From NCBI GenBank assembly GCA_000023725.1, contig CP001673.1, forward strand, positions 1,188,342-1,252,341: a stretch of DNA of 64,000 bases, written 5' to 3'. The notes beneath the pieces are model-generated. The model saw nothing but the letters and a program-made list of their open reading frames with translations, had not been told where the DNA came from and did no database searches. The translations under genes were made by a program, and so were the position numbers. Shown here in pieces: positions 53,901 through 61,303 of the stretch (its first letter is position 1; each line of letters starts with the position of its first letter). This stretch comes from Flavobacteriaceae bacterium 3519-10 (GTDB lineage: Bacteria > Bacteroidota > Bacteroidia > Flavobacteriales > Weeksellaceae).

Positions 53901-55186
53901 TTCAGAAAACTAATGTCCCAACCCGGGTTCGCATCAGAATCTGTGGCCGAGGCAAAAATCTGGGTACTGCCTGCGCTTCCGCCACATCCTGTTCCGCCAG
54001 GAAGCGTTGCCACATCGAAATCTGCCTTTACGCTTACGTTATAATTGCCGCTGCTTACATTCGGAAAATTTGCGGGCAGCAGCGTGAAGCAGAATTTTTT
54101 GTTCACCGCATCCAGCGTTGTGGGTGCCGTTGTGGTGTACACTACATTTCCGGTCTCGTCGTTCAGTTTCAGGGTAAGCGTTTTAAGCGTTGCCGCAACA
54201 CCGCCGGAATTCGGCAACGTGTAATTTCCGCAAACCGTGAGCGGAAGAGTGGGGCAAATACTGTATAGAGGACCGATCGCTACAGAACCCACGAAGTTCT
54301 CGGTGGACTGCAACATGCAGATGTCATCTACATACGCATAGCCAAAATGCCCGCCCAGGCCACATCGCGTGGCCATAAACTCCACCGTAAATTCTTCGTT
54401 ATTCGGAATTGCAGAAATATCCAGAATTCCTGATTGCCATTTTTCGGTGTACAGCGTAACATAACCGTAACCGCCGGAAGGCACTTTGGTGAAAATGCAG
54501 TTTTTTTCGTCGCCAACTAAACAGAATTCACTTACAACAGTTCCGTTTTTATTGATAATCCGGGCCTTGAAAAAAGCCTGATTATCAGTGTGGCTCGTGT
54601 CATACACCGATTGCAGTACGGCTTTATAGTTGAATTTCAGCTGGTTCTCGTTGTTGGTTTTAAATCTTTTACCCTGAACGATCGAACCGTAAGTGCTGGA
54701 ATTGGTATGATTTATTTTTAATGCATACTGGTCAAACGCCTTGATATCACCCATAAACTCATCGATGAGGTTCGAAGGCACTGAGGTAGCCATGAGGCCG
54801 GCCATACCGGGGGTGTACTGAGGAATGTACGCGTCCGCTTTGTTAGAAATTGACTGGCATTGGGTAGGTCCAGGTGGCTGACCGATGGTGTGAAGGAAAT
54901 TTTTAATATAATTCTGGCCCGAAACTTTCTCAATCTGTTCAAAACCCCCGTTCGTACACATCTCCACTGCAGTCTGCGTGCCTTTGTGCATTTGCCGATG
55001 CTCCTGCTCAACTTTGAGTTTCCTTTCCTGCAGATGTTTTTTCAGAGTCGCTTCGTCACGGATGATTTTTCCCTGAGCGTCTTCAATAATGCCCTGTTTT
55101 AAATAGCCTTCGCCGTTTGGAGCGGTAATTTGGGAAAATAAATTTTGGAAAATAAGAATAAATAGGATCGGGTAGAGTTTTCTCAT
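47963..55186 (-). CDS. Giant T9SS type B surface protein with 18 tandem repeats
   Basis: Predicted cell-surface protein of 2407 aa. Signal peptide 1-19 (ends NLFSQ); an N-terminal region to about 590 with beta-rich domains; 18 tandem repeats (about 595-1935), each some 74 residues with the pattern QPTC, GSI-x-I, YSFDGG-x-TW, L-x-x-GYY and KNA-x-GC; two Ig-like domains (about 1940-2090) with the repeated frame VAHLTASG/KWYSAETGG; further PKD/Ig-like parts; and a type B sorting domain (FSPNGDGVNDNWMIEGIENYP to the end) as in gliding-motility proteins. The Cys pair in each repeat could form disulfides. The repeat is related in style to SprB repeats; an adhesin role is inferred. Confidence 0.88.
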   Translation of the reverse strand: MRKLYPILFILIFQNLFSQITAPNGEGYLKQGIIEDAQGKIIRDEATLKKHLQERKLKVEQEHRQMHKGTQTAVEMCTNGGFEQIEKVSGQNYIKNFLHTIGQPPGPTQCQSISNKADAYIPQYTPGMAGLMATSVPSNLIDEFMGDIKAFDQYALKINHTNSSTYGSIVQGKRFKTNNENQLKFNYKAVLQSVYDTSHTDNQAFFKARIINKNGTVVSEFCLVGDEKNCIFTKVPSGGYGYVTLYTEKWQSGILDISAIPNNEEFTVEFMATRCGLGGHFGYAYVDDICMLQSTENFVGSVAIGPLYSICPTLPLTVCGNYTLPNSGGVAATLKTLTLKLNDETGNVVYTTTAPTTLDAVNKKFCFTLLPANFPNVSSGNYNVSVKADFDVATLPGGTGCGGSAGSTQIFASATDSDANPGWDISFLNCTTSCSINVNTALISKCDVNKDGSETFNLTDFNAQVTPNTSGLSFKYFADYASAFNNTNEITSPSSYTTVSTVLYIRVSRDAGCYKIIPVDVQVKNPTANITGVLNVCSGSTELKASSGATYLWSTGETTQNITVSAIGTYSVTVTDSFGCASIATVTIEPSTTAVTPTVEITQPSCFVSTGTIKVTSPAAKYSFDNGATWVTNPVKTGLYPGNYKVIIKTATDCTSYPQEVIIMPVLTGYPSCSSTQPKFCGDTGSITVSNSAAYYSFDNGTTWVTSSTADNLQPGLYSVRTKDISGCISNPQDVRINSNTLGMADYTVVHPACTVRGSITINTPSDFYTFDGGQTWVTNNTLSNLVSGYFSVGIKNNLGCTSYYFESVYLQPFQNSSPQYDVIQPTCGENGTIYISTEADQYSFDNGTTWSTSNMKDLPAGTYRIRIKNAAGCMSQIASVTLYEPTLPLPFHTVVNPTCGNPGSITINTVSDFYSFDGGTTWGTVNTKTLPAGSYQILTKNSIGCKSQSTYAYLTEVKLPKPDITVVQPACASKGSITINSAAAMYSVNGGTTWSTSNVFANLSGNYYNVVTKNAQNCLSETVGVNLNQVYLPEPTYIVVNPSCGNVGSITFTSTATYYSIDGGATWHTTPVFNNLTATVSYNLKVRNATNCVSSGEYVYMSTTNLASPSVTVVEPTCGTPGSITVTTPATSYSFDGGYTWTTSPVKNNITSGYFSVMVKDASCTSTSTSVIINEFRLPDPTYTVTQPICGTGGTINITTPAAKYSIDGGSTWSTSSSFTNLADGYYYIMVQNALGCKSTYAAVYVVIRKYYLPNPDVQIIQPTCLVKGSIKIMTPAAMYSFDGGTTWGTSNEKTDLTSGYYHVVIKNALNCTSDPNSLYVNMTTFYLPQPFIKTVQPTCADSGSITVVSQAAQYSFDNGATWGTSPVLLNPVPGYYNIKIKNAAGCISHTAYTSISKFYLNQPSYATIQPTCAAPKGTIIVQTVADLYSFDNGVTWTTNPVKNNLNSGSYNILIKNSSGCVSQSAYVYISSAPVIPAKPVATVTQPSACDATDGSITITSPGVSYTFNDGASWTTDPVKRNVGAGTYILRVKMNSYSCESVSTVVILDSGQSIAAPAVSVVQPTCSVATGSITVTTAAATYSYDDGLTFVYSNTKSGLSPGVYKIKIKNAAGCLSVAATATVTAQAPLPEPAYTVAQPNCATALASITISSPAAEYSFDNGLTYGTQNTKTGLAPGSYSLMIKDAAGCFSNVAVATVQPQPSTPAAPQISVTAPSGCAAVTGTVAVISAAALYSFDDGATWTSQASANLAPGVYQVRIKLSASGCVSPPTTATVDPPPNAPALPLFLVSQPVSCVNPFGIITITSTEHQYSFDGGSSYSSTAVSAPLSPGNYLVKVRNSAGCESGSVSVTINVPADMPKKPTASVLQINCNQPFGEIAFNENESQYSIDNGATWHNSNIFKGLTPKTYLLKTKNTLGCISTATSVTINNFSNPTPKPLANAVQNFCIQQNPTVAHLTASGTSTKWYSAETGGTPLPDSTALIGGATYYVTQTLSSCESERLPVLINIYNTAAPTGPAAQVFCVSQMAKVSDLNGTGNQIKWFSTAMSSVPLSANTLLQDGATYFGTQVQNGCESVSRLEVKVSLVTTNIPAVDFSAPAICSDENGTKKVDLTQYQSAIVPNSGLYTYEYYTVSQVRIDDPTKALLPAGSNLIYVEIKSAVGCSAKVKLTVQINASPVVNVPANAVFCPESSVLLDAGSLAAGSTYTWMYNGVFESSLQTIKASKVGTYVVTVTNTSGCTTTKTISVKEVELPVITLIKIENTSVQIIATGSGTLEYSIDGSTWQSSNTFHNVPVGNHLAYVRSGLQPCAIAIKAFTIFKITNVFSPNGDGVNDNWMIEGIENYPESHVRVLDRFGSVVLDRKVKGIFSWNGQHAGRNLPTGNYWYYITVSDGRILSGYVTLKNRN
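49385..53400 (-). repeat. 18 tandem coding repeats of about 223 bp
   Basis: Within the giant gene, units of 71-78 codons follow one another without spacers. The most constant words are the codons for YSFDGG or YSFDNG followed by A/T/G-TW, and KNA-GC. Units 4-12 (about 50800-52760) are the most alike. Units 13-18, nearest the C-terminus, are longer and more varied. The array invites recombination and length variation. Confidence 0.85.
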
Positions 55187-55261
55187 CAGTGGTGTTTACG
55201 GATAGATTTTGAATGTTAAGAAGTCTTAAAGTATTGTTAAAAACTTCTTAAATTTTGCTTC

Positions 55262-55269
55262 CAAATATA
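55262..55269 (-). promoter_or_regulatory. -7 box of the giant surface-protein gene
   Basis: Minus strand TATATTTG matches TAnnTTTG, about 76 bp before the start codon. It is part of a 20-base near-palindrome (55261-55280) that also reads TAAATTTG on the plus strand. Confidence 0.45.
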
Positions 55270-55461
55270 TATAAATTTGGCAGACCTGCAGCTGTTGAAA
55301 ATCATGCACTTACGATATCGCATAGAATTCTGTATACTGTGAATAGGATCAGCCAGTAACCAGTGAGAAATCAAGTAATTAAGGTGAATATAATTCTAAC
55401 ACCCATACAGATACATTTTCAAAAAAACAGCTAAAAAAAGGTTCCTGAAAGAATTGTAATG

Positions 55462-55965
55462 TTAAAAACGGTTCACCATATAGCGGTGGATGTAGCCCAC
55501 TTTTCCGGTTAGATGCACTTTAACTTTATACCACGAAACTTCGCGCTCCAGCACGATCAGTTTTGAGCCCTGTTTTAAATTCGCAACCACTTCAGAACCC
55601 ATCAGTGGTTTTATGCGTAAGGCCGTGCGGTCGTATTTCGTCACGATAAATTCATGTGACCTGACGGTAGATACAGAGGGCCGCCTTCCAGTGCTGTTGC
55701 CGGGTTTATATATTCGCGCCGGTTGTGAAGTTCTTACTTTCGACGATTTTTTTAGGGGTTTCGCCACCTTGCGTTGCTGCGTTATTCCGGCCAGAAGTAC
55801 CTGTCCGGACGCGGGATTAATTTCCTTACGCACTACAGTTTCTGATGCTAAGGCTTTTTTCATAGGAGCAGGTTCTTTTTGGCTTCCAGTAAACAGCACG
55901 AAAACCAGCGCAATGATGGCGGTGGCGGTGGAGGATCCTGATGTGTATAGCTTTGTGCTGAACAT
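55462..55965 (-). CDS. Bacterial SH3-domain protein with N-terminal membrane anchor
   Basis: Product of 167 aa: one N-terminal hydrophobic segment (about 14-28), a basic low-complexity linker (about 30-105, many Lys, Arg, Ser, Pro), and a C-terminal SH3b domain (about 107-167: YDRTALRIKPLMGSEVVANLKQGSKLIVLE, WYKVKVHLTGKVGYIHRYMV). Such domains often bind peptidoglycan. It lies between the giant surface gene and the DedA gene without operon partners. A role at the cell wall is inferred. Confidence 0.75.
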   Translation of the reverse strand: MFSTKLYTSGSSTATAIIALVFVLFTGSQKEPAPMKKALASETVVRKEINPASGQVLLAGITQQRKVAKPLKKSSKVRTSQPARIYKPGNSTGRRPSVSTVRSHEFIVTKYDRTALRIKPLMGSEVVANLKQGSKLIVLEREVSWYKVKVHLTGKVGYIHRYMVNRF

Positions 55966-56211
55966 TAGTTGGCTGTCTAACTCAGTTTCGTAAATCTGCG
56001 GGTCTTACCGGAACTTAAATTATCAGTTATAATCGAGTTCTGTGAAGGGTTTAATCGGTCACCTCTTCATTCAGATTTGCTGCAGCAATTAAACAAGAAT
56101 TCTGCCGAATTATGTGATTAATGAAATTTTGCAGTATTTATGGTATTGGCTCAAGCATTAAATCAGCCAGTGAAAGCATTTCCCTGATTTTCAAATCCCA
56201 TTTGTTTAGTT

Positions 56212-56219
56212 TATTTTTG
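56212..56219 (+). promoter_or_regulatory. -7 box of the dedA-family gene
   Basis: TATTTTTG matches TAnnTTTG and ends 25 bp before the ATG at 56245. Confidence 0.45.
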
Positions 56220-56244
56220 CTGCCATCAAAATTTATATTTTATT

Positions 56245-56925
56245 ATGGAAGTTATTCAAAGCGTGCTCGATTTCTTTTTAAACCTCGACAAACATCTGTT
56301 CACGATGATCGTAGATTACGGCCCGTGGATCTATCTTATCCTTTTCCTCATTATTTTCGTGGAAACCGGACTCGTCGTAATGCCGTTTCTACCCGGCGAC
56401 TCGCTGCTTTTTGCAGCCGGAACATTTTGCGCAGGAGTTATCGGCGCATCGGGCGAGGTGGCGAGCCTTAATCTGTGGCTGGTGCTCGCACTGTTATTTG
56501 TCGCAGCCGTTTTGGGAGACTCTTTAAACTATTACCTCGGCAAAAATATCGGACTTAAAATTCTTGGCTGGAAGATTGGCGAAAAACAACTGGTAAATCC
56601 GAAATATATCGCCCAAACACAGGAATTCTACCAGAAGAACGGCCCCAAAACCATTATCATCGCGAGGTTTGTACCTATTGTAAGGACGTTTGCGCCTTTC
56701 GTTGCCGGCATCGGTTCGATGAATTATGGTACGTTCATCAAATATAATATCATCGGCGGTTTCGTATGGGTTTTTGGCCTTACGCTGCTCGGATATTTCT
56801 TCGGTAACATGCCGATCGTGCAGGAAAACTTCGAGACTGTAATCATCGGGATCATCGTGATTTCTGTATTACCGATGATTTGGGAATTCATCAGTGCAAA
56901 GCTCAAAAAGAATAAAGAGGCATAA
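56245..56925 (+). CDS. DedA-family (SNARE-associated/VTT domain) membrane protein
   Basis: Inner-membrane protein of 226 aa with five to six hydrophobic segments. Family signatures: FVETGLVVMPFLPGDSLLF, GDSLNYYLGKNIG, and the basic helix FYQKNGPKTIIIARFVPIVRTFAPFVAGIGSM. DedA proteins are thought to move undecaprenyl phosphate or other lipids between leaflets (shown for some members). Single gene with its own promoter and a downstream hairpin. Confidence 0.93.
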   Translation: MEVIQSVLDFFLNLDKHLFTMIVDYGPWIYLILFLIIFVETGLVVMPFLPGDSLLFAAGTFCAGVIGASGEVASLNLWLVLALLFVAAVLGDSLNYYLGKNIGLKILGWKIGEKQLVNPKYIAQTQEFYQKNGPKTIIIARFVPIVRTFAPFVAGIGSMNYGTFIKYNIIGGFVWVFGLTLLGYFFGNMPIVQENFETVIIGIIVISVLPMIWEFISAKLKKNKEA

Positions 56926-56947
56926 GCTTTAGATCCTTTATCCCCAC

Positions 56948-56997
56948 AGCCACGGATTTTTGTTGCAGTTTGCACTTGATTTCGTGGCTTTTTTGTG
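56948..56997 (+). terminator. Terminator after the dedA-family gene
   Basis: AGCCACG (56948-56954) pairs with CGTGGCT (56983-56989), followed by TTTTTT. The loop is long (28 bases) with a small inner TGCA pairing. Confidence 0.55.
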
Positions 56998-57120
56998 TTC
57001 AGAAAACTTGTACACAACGCGGATTCACACGCTGTACATTTTCTTGACCCGCTGTTTTTATTAAAATCTGATCTGCGACAAAGGCTAACACTTAAAGTGC
57101 CATAGAATGATTCGATTGTT

Positions 57121-57128
57121 TATATTTG
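57121..57128 (+). promoter_or_regulatory. -7 box of the stand-alone specificity-domain gene
   Basis: TATATTTG matches TAnnTTTG exactly, 16 bp before the ATG at 57145, indicating that the short gene is transcribed on its own. Confidence 0.5.
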
Positions 57129-57144
57129 AGCAACGAACAGCTAT

Positions 57145-57804
57145 ATGGAAAGTTTCACCAACTTCAATCCTGAAATAATCAAGGAAATTTCGGACAAACT
57201 GGGTCTCGAATTCGTCGCCGAAAAAGAACCCGAAGGCAACGTATGTCTCGCAAACAGCAGTGAAGTCCGCGATGAGTACAAAACCAGCTTTGCACCCATC
57301 GATCTGCTCGATTATATTTACGCCGTGCTGCATTCGCCAGATTACCGCGAAACCTATAAAGAATTCCTCAAGATCGATTTCCCGCGCGTGCCTTATCCAA
57401 AACCCGAAACCTTCTGGCAACTCGTAAAACTCGGCAGCGAAATCCGCCATCTTCACCTCCTCGAAGGAATCTCTAATAAAGATCTTACCACCAAGTTTTC
57501 CGGAAAAGGCGATAACACGGTTGAAAAACCGGTGTTTGTTCCGATGCCTGAGGCACTCGAAGGCGGAGGGTCCGGTAAAGTTTTCATCAACCCAACCCAA
57601 TATTTCGAAAACATCCCCGAAACCGCCTGGAACTTCCACATCGGCGGCTACCAACCCGCCCAAAAATGGCTCAAAGACCGCAAAGGCCGCACGCTGGATT
57701 TTCAGGATGTACTTCATTACCAGAAAATGATCTACGCAATGGCGCATACAGCAAGACTGATGAGGAAAATTGATGAAGTGGCTTCGGCAGCCTCAGGTTC
57801 CTAA
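57145..57804 (+). CDS. Free-standing C-terminal specificity domain of a type ISP restriction-modification enzyme
   Basis: Product of 219 aa matching only the last part of type ISP enzymes, the large single-chain proteins with nuclease, helicase, methyltransferase and target-recognition parts (over 1000 aa in all). Key blocks: LLDYIYAVLHSPDYRE, YKEFLKIDFPRVPYPK, ELGSEIRHLHLLE-like text, GKVFINPTQYFENIPETAWNFHIGGYQPAQ, KWLKDRKGR and DVLHYQKMIYAMAHTARLM. No methyltransferase motif (NPPY) or helicase is present in the 220 bp upstream or elsewhere in the window. It has its own -7 box and an intact frame, so it may be a retained DNA-binding protein rather than debris. Confidence 0.8.
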   Translation: MESFTNFNPEIIKEISDKLGLEFVAEKEPEGNVCLANSSEVRDEYKTSFAPIDLLDYIYAVLHSPDYRETYKEFLKIDFPRVPYPKPETFWQLVKLGSEIRHLHLLEGISNKDLTTKFSGKGDNTVEKPVFVPMPEALEGGGSGKVFINPTQYFENIPETAWNFHIGGYQPAQKWLKDRKGRTLDFQDVLHYQKMIYAMAHTARLMRKIDEVASAASGS

Positions 57805-57955
57805 ACAGTCATATTCAGATTGCATTCAATTGCTGTAATCCAGCAACTAAAAAAAAGATAAATTGCGGTAATTTGTCTCCCCCAAACTTATTTATTTCCA
57901 CTATTTTCTTTAAGTTTACGCTCGTTTTTTATCTACTCATTAAAACCCGCAGACC

Positions 57956-58741
57956 ATGATCGACAAAAATTTTTACCTTGAAAACCTTACGGCATTTGAT
58001 GTGCTGATCGGTGCTGACCGTATCGAGGCGGAAAAAGCGATTTTCAAAGTGTACTGTATCCTGCAGCGCGACAAATACTGGCTGAACAATGTGGCAACAC
58101 CTGAAGAAATCGGTGAGGAAGACGCAGAACTGCTCGAAGGCGTAGAGCTCGAACTTAAGGAACTCGATCAGGAGCACGGTTTCCGTTTTGCGGATTTTCA
58201 TGAGCTCGTGATGAAGGAAATAGAGACCGGCGGCTCCGGTATTGCAGCCATTGCAGAGCAGGACGATGACCTTTTGGGTTTCGGCGATGACGATGAAGAT
58301 TTTGATGAGGAAGACGAATTCGAAGATGACGACGATGATGAGTTCGAAGAAGATACTTCCAATAAAATGGGCGATTTCACGGATGAAGAACTCAACCTTG
58401 TGGTCGATTATATCCTGAACAGTGCAAAGAAGAGTTTCGGTTATGATCAGTTCGCAGCTTCTTTTCCCGACGCTACAATGGAATTTATAGACGACCAGGT
58501 CCTTTTATATATCATCGCGCGCAAAGCGTATGGCGAGCCGGATGAGGAAATTGCCGTAACACTCGCCGAAACATTCGAGCTCAACGGTTTCGAAATTGAA
58601 AACGAAGAGCTGCTTGCACTTACTACAAAACTCGGAAAAGATTTTAGTAAGGAAATTCTGGCCTTCGGTATTGCGATGGACAGCCTGCAGCAGGGCACGC
58701 ACCCCGTGGATGTGGTGGCCCATATTTCGAACCTGATTTAA
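57956..58741 (+). CDS. Acidic protein with an Asp/Glu tract, unknown function
   Basis: Soluble protein of 261 aa. The N-terminal 105 residues and the C-terminal 125 are helical; between them lies a very acidic stretch (about 103-135) made almost only of Asp, Glu and Phe (DDDEDFDEEDEFEDDDDDEF). No signal peptide, membrane segment or catalytic motif. Such tracts can bind cations or mimic nucleic acid, but no evidence favours one role. The next small gene follows after 97 bp on the same strand. I do not recognise the family. Confidence 0.65.
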   Translation: MIDKNFYLENLTAFDVLIGADRIEAEKAIFKVYCILQRDKYWLNNVATPEEIGEEDAELLEGVELELKELDQEHGFRFADFHELVMKEIETGGSGIAAIAEQDDDLLGFGDDDEDFDEEDEFEDDDDDEFEEDTSNKMGDFTDEELNLVVDYILNSAKKSFGYDQFAASFPDATMEFIDDQVLLYIIARKAYGEPDEEIAVTLAETFELNGFEIENEELLALTTKLGKDFSKEILAFGIAMDSLQQGTHPVDVVAHISNLI

Positions 58742-58838
58742 ACGATACGCGCAAAAATTCAATTAAACATTCAAAAGCACCATCATCGAAAACAGATTTC
58801 AGGACAGGAAACTTCGGCTCAGCTTCTTCCAGACGCGT

Positions 58839-59228
58839 GTGGCTGTAGTCTGTCCTGAATGCGACCGCCTAGCACTCGCAACCGTCGATTACGACACACA
58901 GGAGGCCCGCCTGGTCTGCGCGGATTGTGGATACAGCAAAACTTCTTCGACGAAATTAGTCATTGCAGGAATTCGCGCCGACGCCCACGTTGCAGCGCAT
59001 GAATATTTCAATGCCGAGTTGTGGTACCAACTGCCTTTTCGCGACGCTTTTTTCGTAGCCTATAACAAAGAGCACCTGCTTTACCTCGAGTCCTATATTT
59101 CGGCCGGCCTTAGAGAACATAAAGACCGCACGCACTTTACGCTGCTTGAGAAACTGCCGCGGTTTTATCATGAGGCGAAGAACAGAGAGGCTTTGCTGAA
59201 ACTGATTGCAAAACTCAAAAAAAAGTAG
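58839..59228 (+). CDS. Small zinc-ribbon protein, unknown function
   Basis: Product of about 129 aa with a zinc-ribbon start (CPECDRLALATVDYDTQEARLVCADCGY: two CxxC pairs) and a helical remainder rich in charged residues. The start is uncertain: GTG at 58839 has only four residues before the first Cys, while the frame is open back to 58767 without ATG (a rare start such as ATC would add about 20 residues, IIENRFQDRKLRLSFFQ). It may act with the acidic protein upstream. Family not recognised. Confidence 0.6.
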   Translation: MAVVCPECDRLALATVDYDTQEARLVCADCGYSKTSSTKLVIAGIRADAHVAAHEYFNAELWYQLPFRDAFFVAYNKEHLLYLESYISAGLREHKDRTHFTLLEKLPRFYHEAKNREALLKLIAKLKKK

Positions 59229-59235
59229 GCAGCGA

Positions 59236-59754
59236 TCAGTCCATCAACTGGATCGGCACGTTTTCTATCGCGTGCAGAATCTTTCGCAACTCCAGAATCT
59301 CTTCATTTTCAAGATCTTTTTTCGCGATGATAATAGCTGAAAGGCTGTTTTGATATATCAGGAACCAGCTTGGTTTTTCGATGATTTTAAACATCTTTTC
59401 CCATTTGACCTCCATGTAAAAAGAATTGCCATGAATTTTTATTGCGACAGGCAGAAATTCCATTTCCAGCGGTTCACAGATTTGATTACTCGAGTGATAA
59501 ACGGTGTAAATGGTGGTGAAAATTACAATCGGCTGAACCAACAAGATTAAGCCTAATGTGATATACTGGTAGACGATGGGCATCGGCAGATCAAACAAAT
59601 TAAGGTAGTAAAACGTGATCCACAATGCAAGCAGCGCTGCAACGCCCAGAAGCAGCTTCATCACGGGACGCTGGTAGGTGAGCCCAAATAATAATCTTGC
59701 ATATTGCTTAAATGTAACCTGAGTTTTGATTATCATGGATGAATTGTCGGGCAT
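59236..59754 (-). CDS. YcxB-like membrane protein
   Basis: Product of 172 aa with two membrane helices (about 32-52 and 63-83) and a C-terminal cytosolic domain of YcxB type (LEMEFLPVAIKIHGNSFYMEVKWEKMFKIIEKPSWFLIYQNSLSAIIIAKKDL). The pattern of strands followed by W-x-K-x-x-K and an FLIY strand is typical. Function of the family is unknown. It converges with the zinc-ribbon gene, 7 bp from its stop. Confidence 0.7.
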   Translation of the reverse strand: MPDNSSMIIKTQVTFKQYARLLFGLTYQRPVMKLLLGVAALLALWITFYYLNLFDLPMPIVYQYITLGLILLVQPIVIFTTIYTVYHSSNQICEPLEMEFLPVAIKIHGNSFYMEVKWEKMFKIIEKPSWFLIYQNSLSAIIIAKKDLENEEILELRKILHAIENVPIQLMD

Positions 59755-59832
59755 TATGTTTAAAAATTCAGATGTCGCATAGCAGTTGCCAAGCTCTGGG
59801 TAAAACTAAGCTTTATCGCGGTAGTGTCCTTC

Positions 59833-59863
59833 AAAATAAAAAAAACAGCGCCAAGGCTGTTTT
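59833..59863 (-). terminator. Terminator after the 91-aa gene
   Basis: On the minus strand AAAACAGC-CTTGGC-GCTGTTTT (8-bp stem) is followed by a T-rich run. It lies 12 bp after the stop of the 59876 gene. Confidence 0.75.
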
Positions 59864-59875
59864 AAGTTGGTTGAT

Positions 59876-60151
59876 TTACTGCGCCTCGCGGTCGGAATCC
59901 ATATTATTGTACAGATGTTTTTCGGAGAGGAAGGTGATCAGCGCGGCATCCACCATTTCCTTATTCATCATATAGAAATTTTCAGGGCTGTCGTATTCTG
60001 CACCGGTATTGTTGCGGTCTAAAATTACGTCACACGCATACTCCTTACCCTGCACTTCGAAAAATATTTCGCGTTTCACCACTTCGGCTTCGCCGTGGCT
60101 TTGGCCCAATCTCAAAAGATTGATTTCGTTTTCCTGAATTTCAATTTTCAT
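59876..60151 (-). CDS. Small hypothetical protein (91 aa)
   Basis: Soluble acidic protein of 91 aa, MKIEIQENEINLLRLGQSH at the start and MVDAALITFLSEKHLYNNMDSD near the end, with an alpha/beta pattern (FEVQGKEYACDVILDRN). The intact frame, good start context and a terminator 12 bp after the stop support a real gene. It is 21 bp downstream of the topoisomerase IB gene and may share its transcript. No family recognised. Confidence 0.55.
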   Translation of the reverse strand: MKIEIQENEINLLRLGQSHGEAEVVKREIFFEVQGKEYACDVILDRNNTGAEYDSPENFYMMNKEMVDAALITFLSEKHLYNNMDSDREAQ

Positions 60152-60172
60152 AGCTTTATTTATTTAATGTAT

Positions 60173-61279
60173 TTATTTAAGTTTCTCGTTTTCAAGAATT
60201 TTCATCACAATTTTTTCTTCGCGCGTTAGACCGGATTTGCCGTCGTCGACCTCAATTTCATCGAGCTCATCCAAATATTTCCGGATCGAGTTGTTTTCAT
60301 AAAGGTTGATGACGAGCGGGTGTACATAGTATTTTCTGCAGACCGTAGCCGTATTCCCAAGATGTGAAGCCACCATTTCCAGTGCTTCTTTTACTTTAGA
60401 TTTATAGGTTTTATCGCTTTCCGCGGCACCAATTTCTTTAAATGCAATCAGCGCGTTAACGGTTCCTGACCAGGTTCTGAAATCTTTTGCGGTAAAATCT
60501 TCGCCGCTTATTTCTTTGATGTACTCATTCACCATCCCCGAATCAATCGCATGTCTTTTTCCGTCCGCATCATAATACTGGAAGAGTTCTTTCCCCGGGA
60601 TGTCTTTGCAGTTCTGTACCGCTTTTGCGAGCTTCCGGTTGCGCAGGTCAATATCATGATAGATTCCTTTTTTACCTTTAAAGGACAGATTTATTTTCTG
60701 TCCGGTAATCTGCACATGTTTGTCTTTTAATGTCGTGAGCCCGAACGATCCATAAAGTTTTTCATAGACGCTGTTCCCGATCCTGATGTTCGTGCGCTCC
60801 ATCAGACTCACCACCACGGCCAGTACTTTTCTTTTCTCTAATGTTTTGAGTGAGAGGTCTTTTTCAAGATTCAGTCTTATTTTCGGCAGCGCATAACCAA
60901 ACTGCAGCATGCGGTAGAATTTCGTGTGGTTCCGAAGCGCATTCCAGACAGGATGATAGCGGTACTGTTTGCGGTTTTTCGCATCGATACCGGTTGCCTG
61001 CAAATGGCCGTTTTCGATACCGCAGATCCAGACATTTTCCCACGCGGGTGGGATGGCGAGTTTGTTAATCCTCGTGATTTCGTCTTTGTCTTTTACTTTT
61101 TCCTCACCGTTGAAATAGATGAATTTATCTCTGCTTTTTTTGCGGATAATTCCGCTGGTTTCGCGGTCGTTGGTATAAATAAGGCGTACGGCTTTGGCAG
61201 ATTTCACCGGATCCTTCATAATCTTCACGATTTTTGCCGGTGTAAGCGAAGCCACAAGGTCTGTTTCTGGCGTATTCAT
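60173..61279 (-). CDS. DNA topoisomerase IB (eukaryotic-like, bacterial type)
   Basis: Enzyme of 368 aa that relaxes supercoils by a 3'-phosphotyrosine link. N-terminal domain (about 25-115: GIIRKKSRDKFIYFNG, RINKLAIPPAWENVWI, GIDAKNRKQYRYHPVW) and catalytic domain with RIGNSVYEKLYGSFGLTTL, KDFRTWSGT (active-site Arg and neighbours) and the catalytic Tyr318 in CRKYYVHP. Length and motifs match the poxvirus-like bacterial IB enzymes. It sits with LigD and a stress-type SDR, genes that often occur together on Bacteroidota stress loci. Confidence 0.95.
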   Translation of the reverse strand: MNTPETDLVASLTPAKIVKIMKDPVKSAKAVRLIYTNDRETSGIIRKKSRDKFIYFNGEEKVKDKDEITRINKLAIPPAWENVWICGIENGHLQATGIDAKNRKQYRYHPVWNALRNHTKFYRMLQFGYALPKIRLNLEKDLSLKTLEKRKVLAVVVSLMERTNIRIGNSVYEKLYGSFGLTTLKDKHVQITGQKINLSFKGKKGIYHDIDLRNRKLAKAVQNCKDIPGKELFQYYDADGKRHAIDSGMVNEYIKEISGEDFTAKDFRTWSGTVNALIAFKEIGAAESDKTYKSKVKEALEMVASHLGNTATVCRKYYVHPLVINLYENNSIRKYLDELDEIEVDDGKSGLTREEKIVMKILENEKLK

Positions 61280-61303
61280 TTATTTTAATATTACAAAATA
61301 CTG

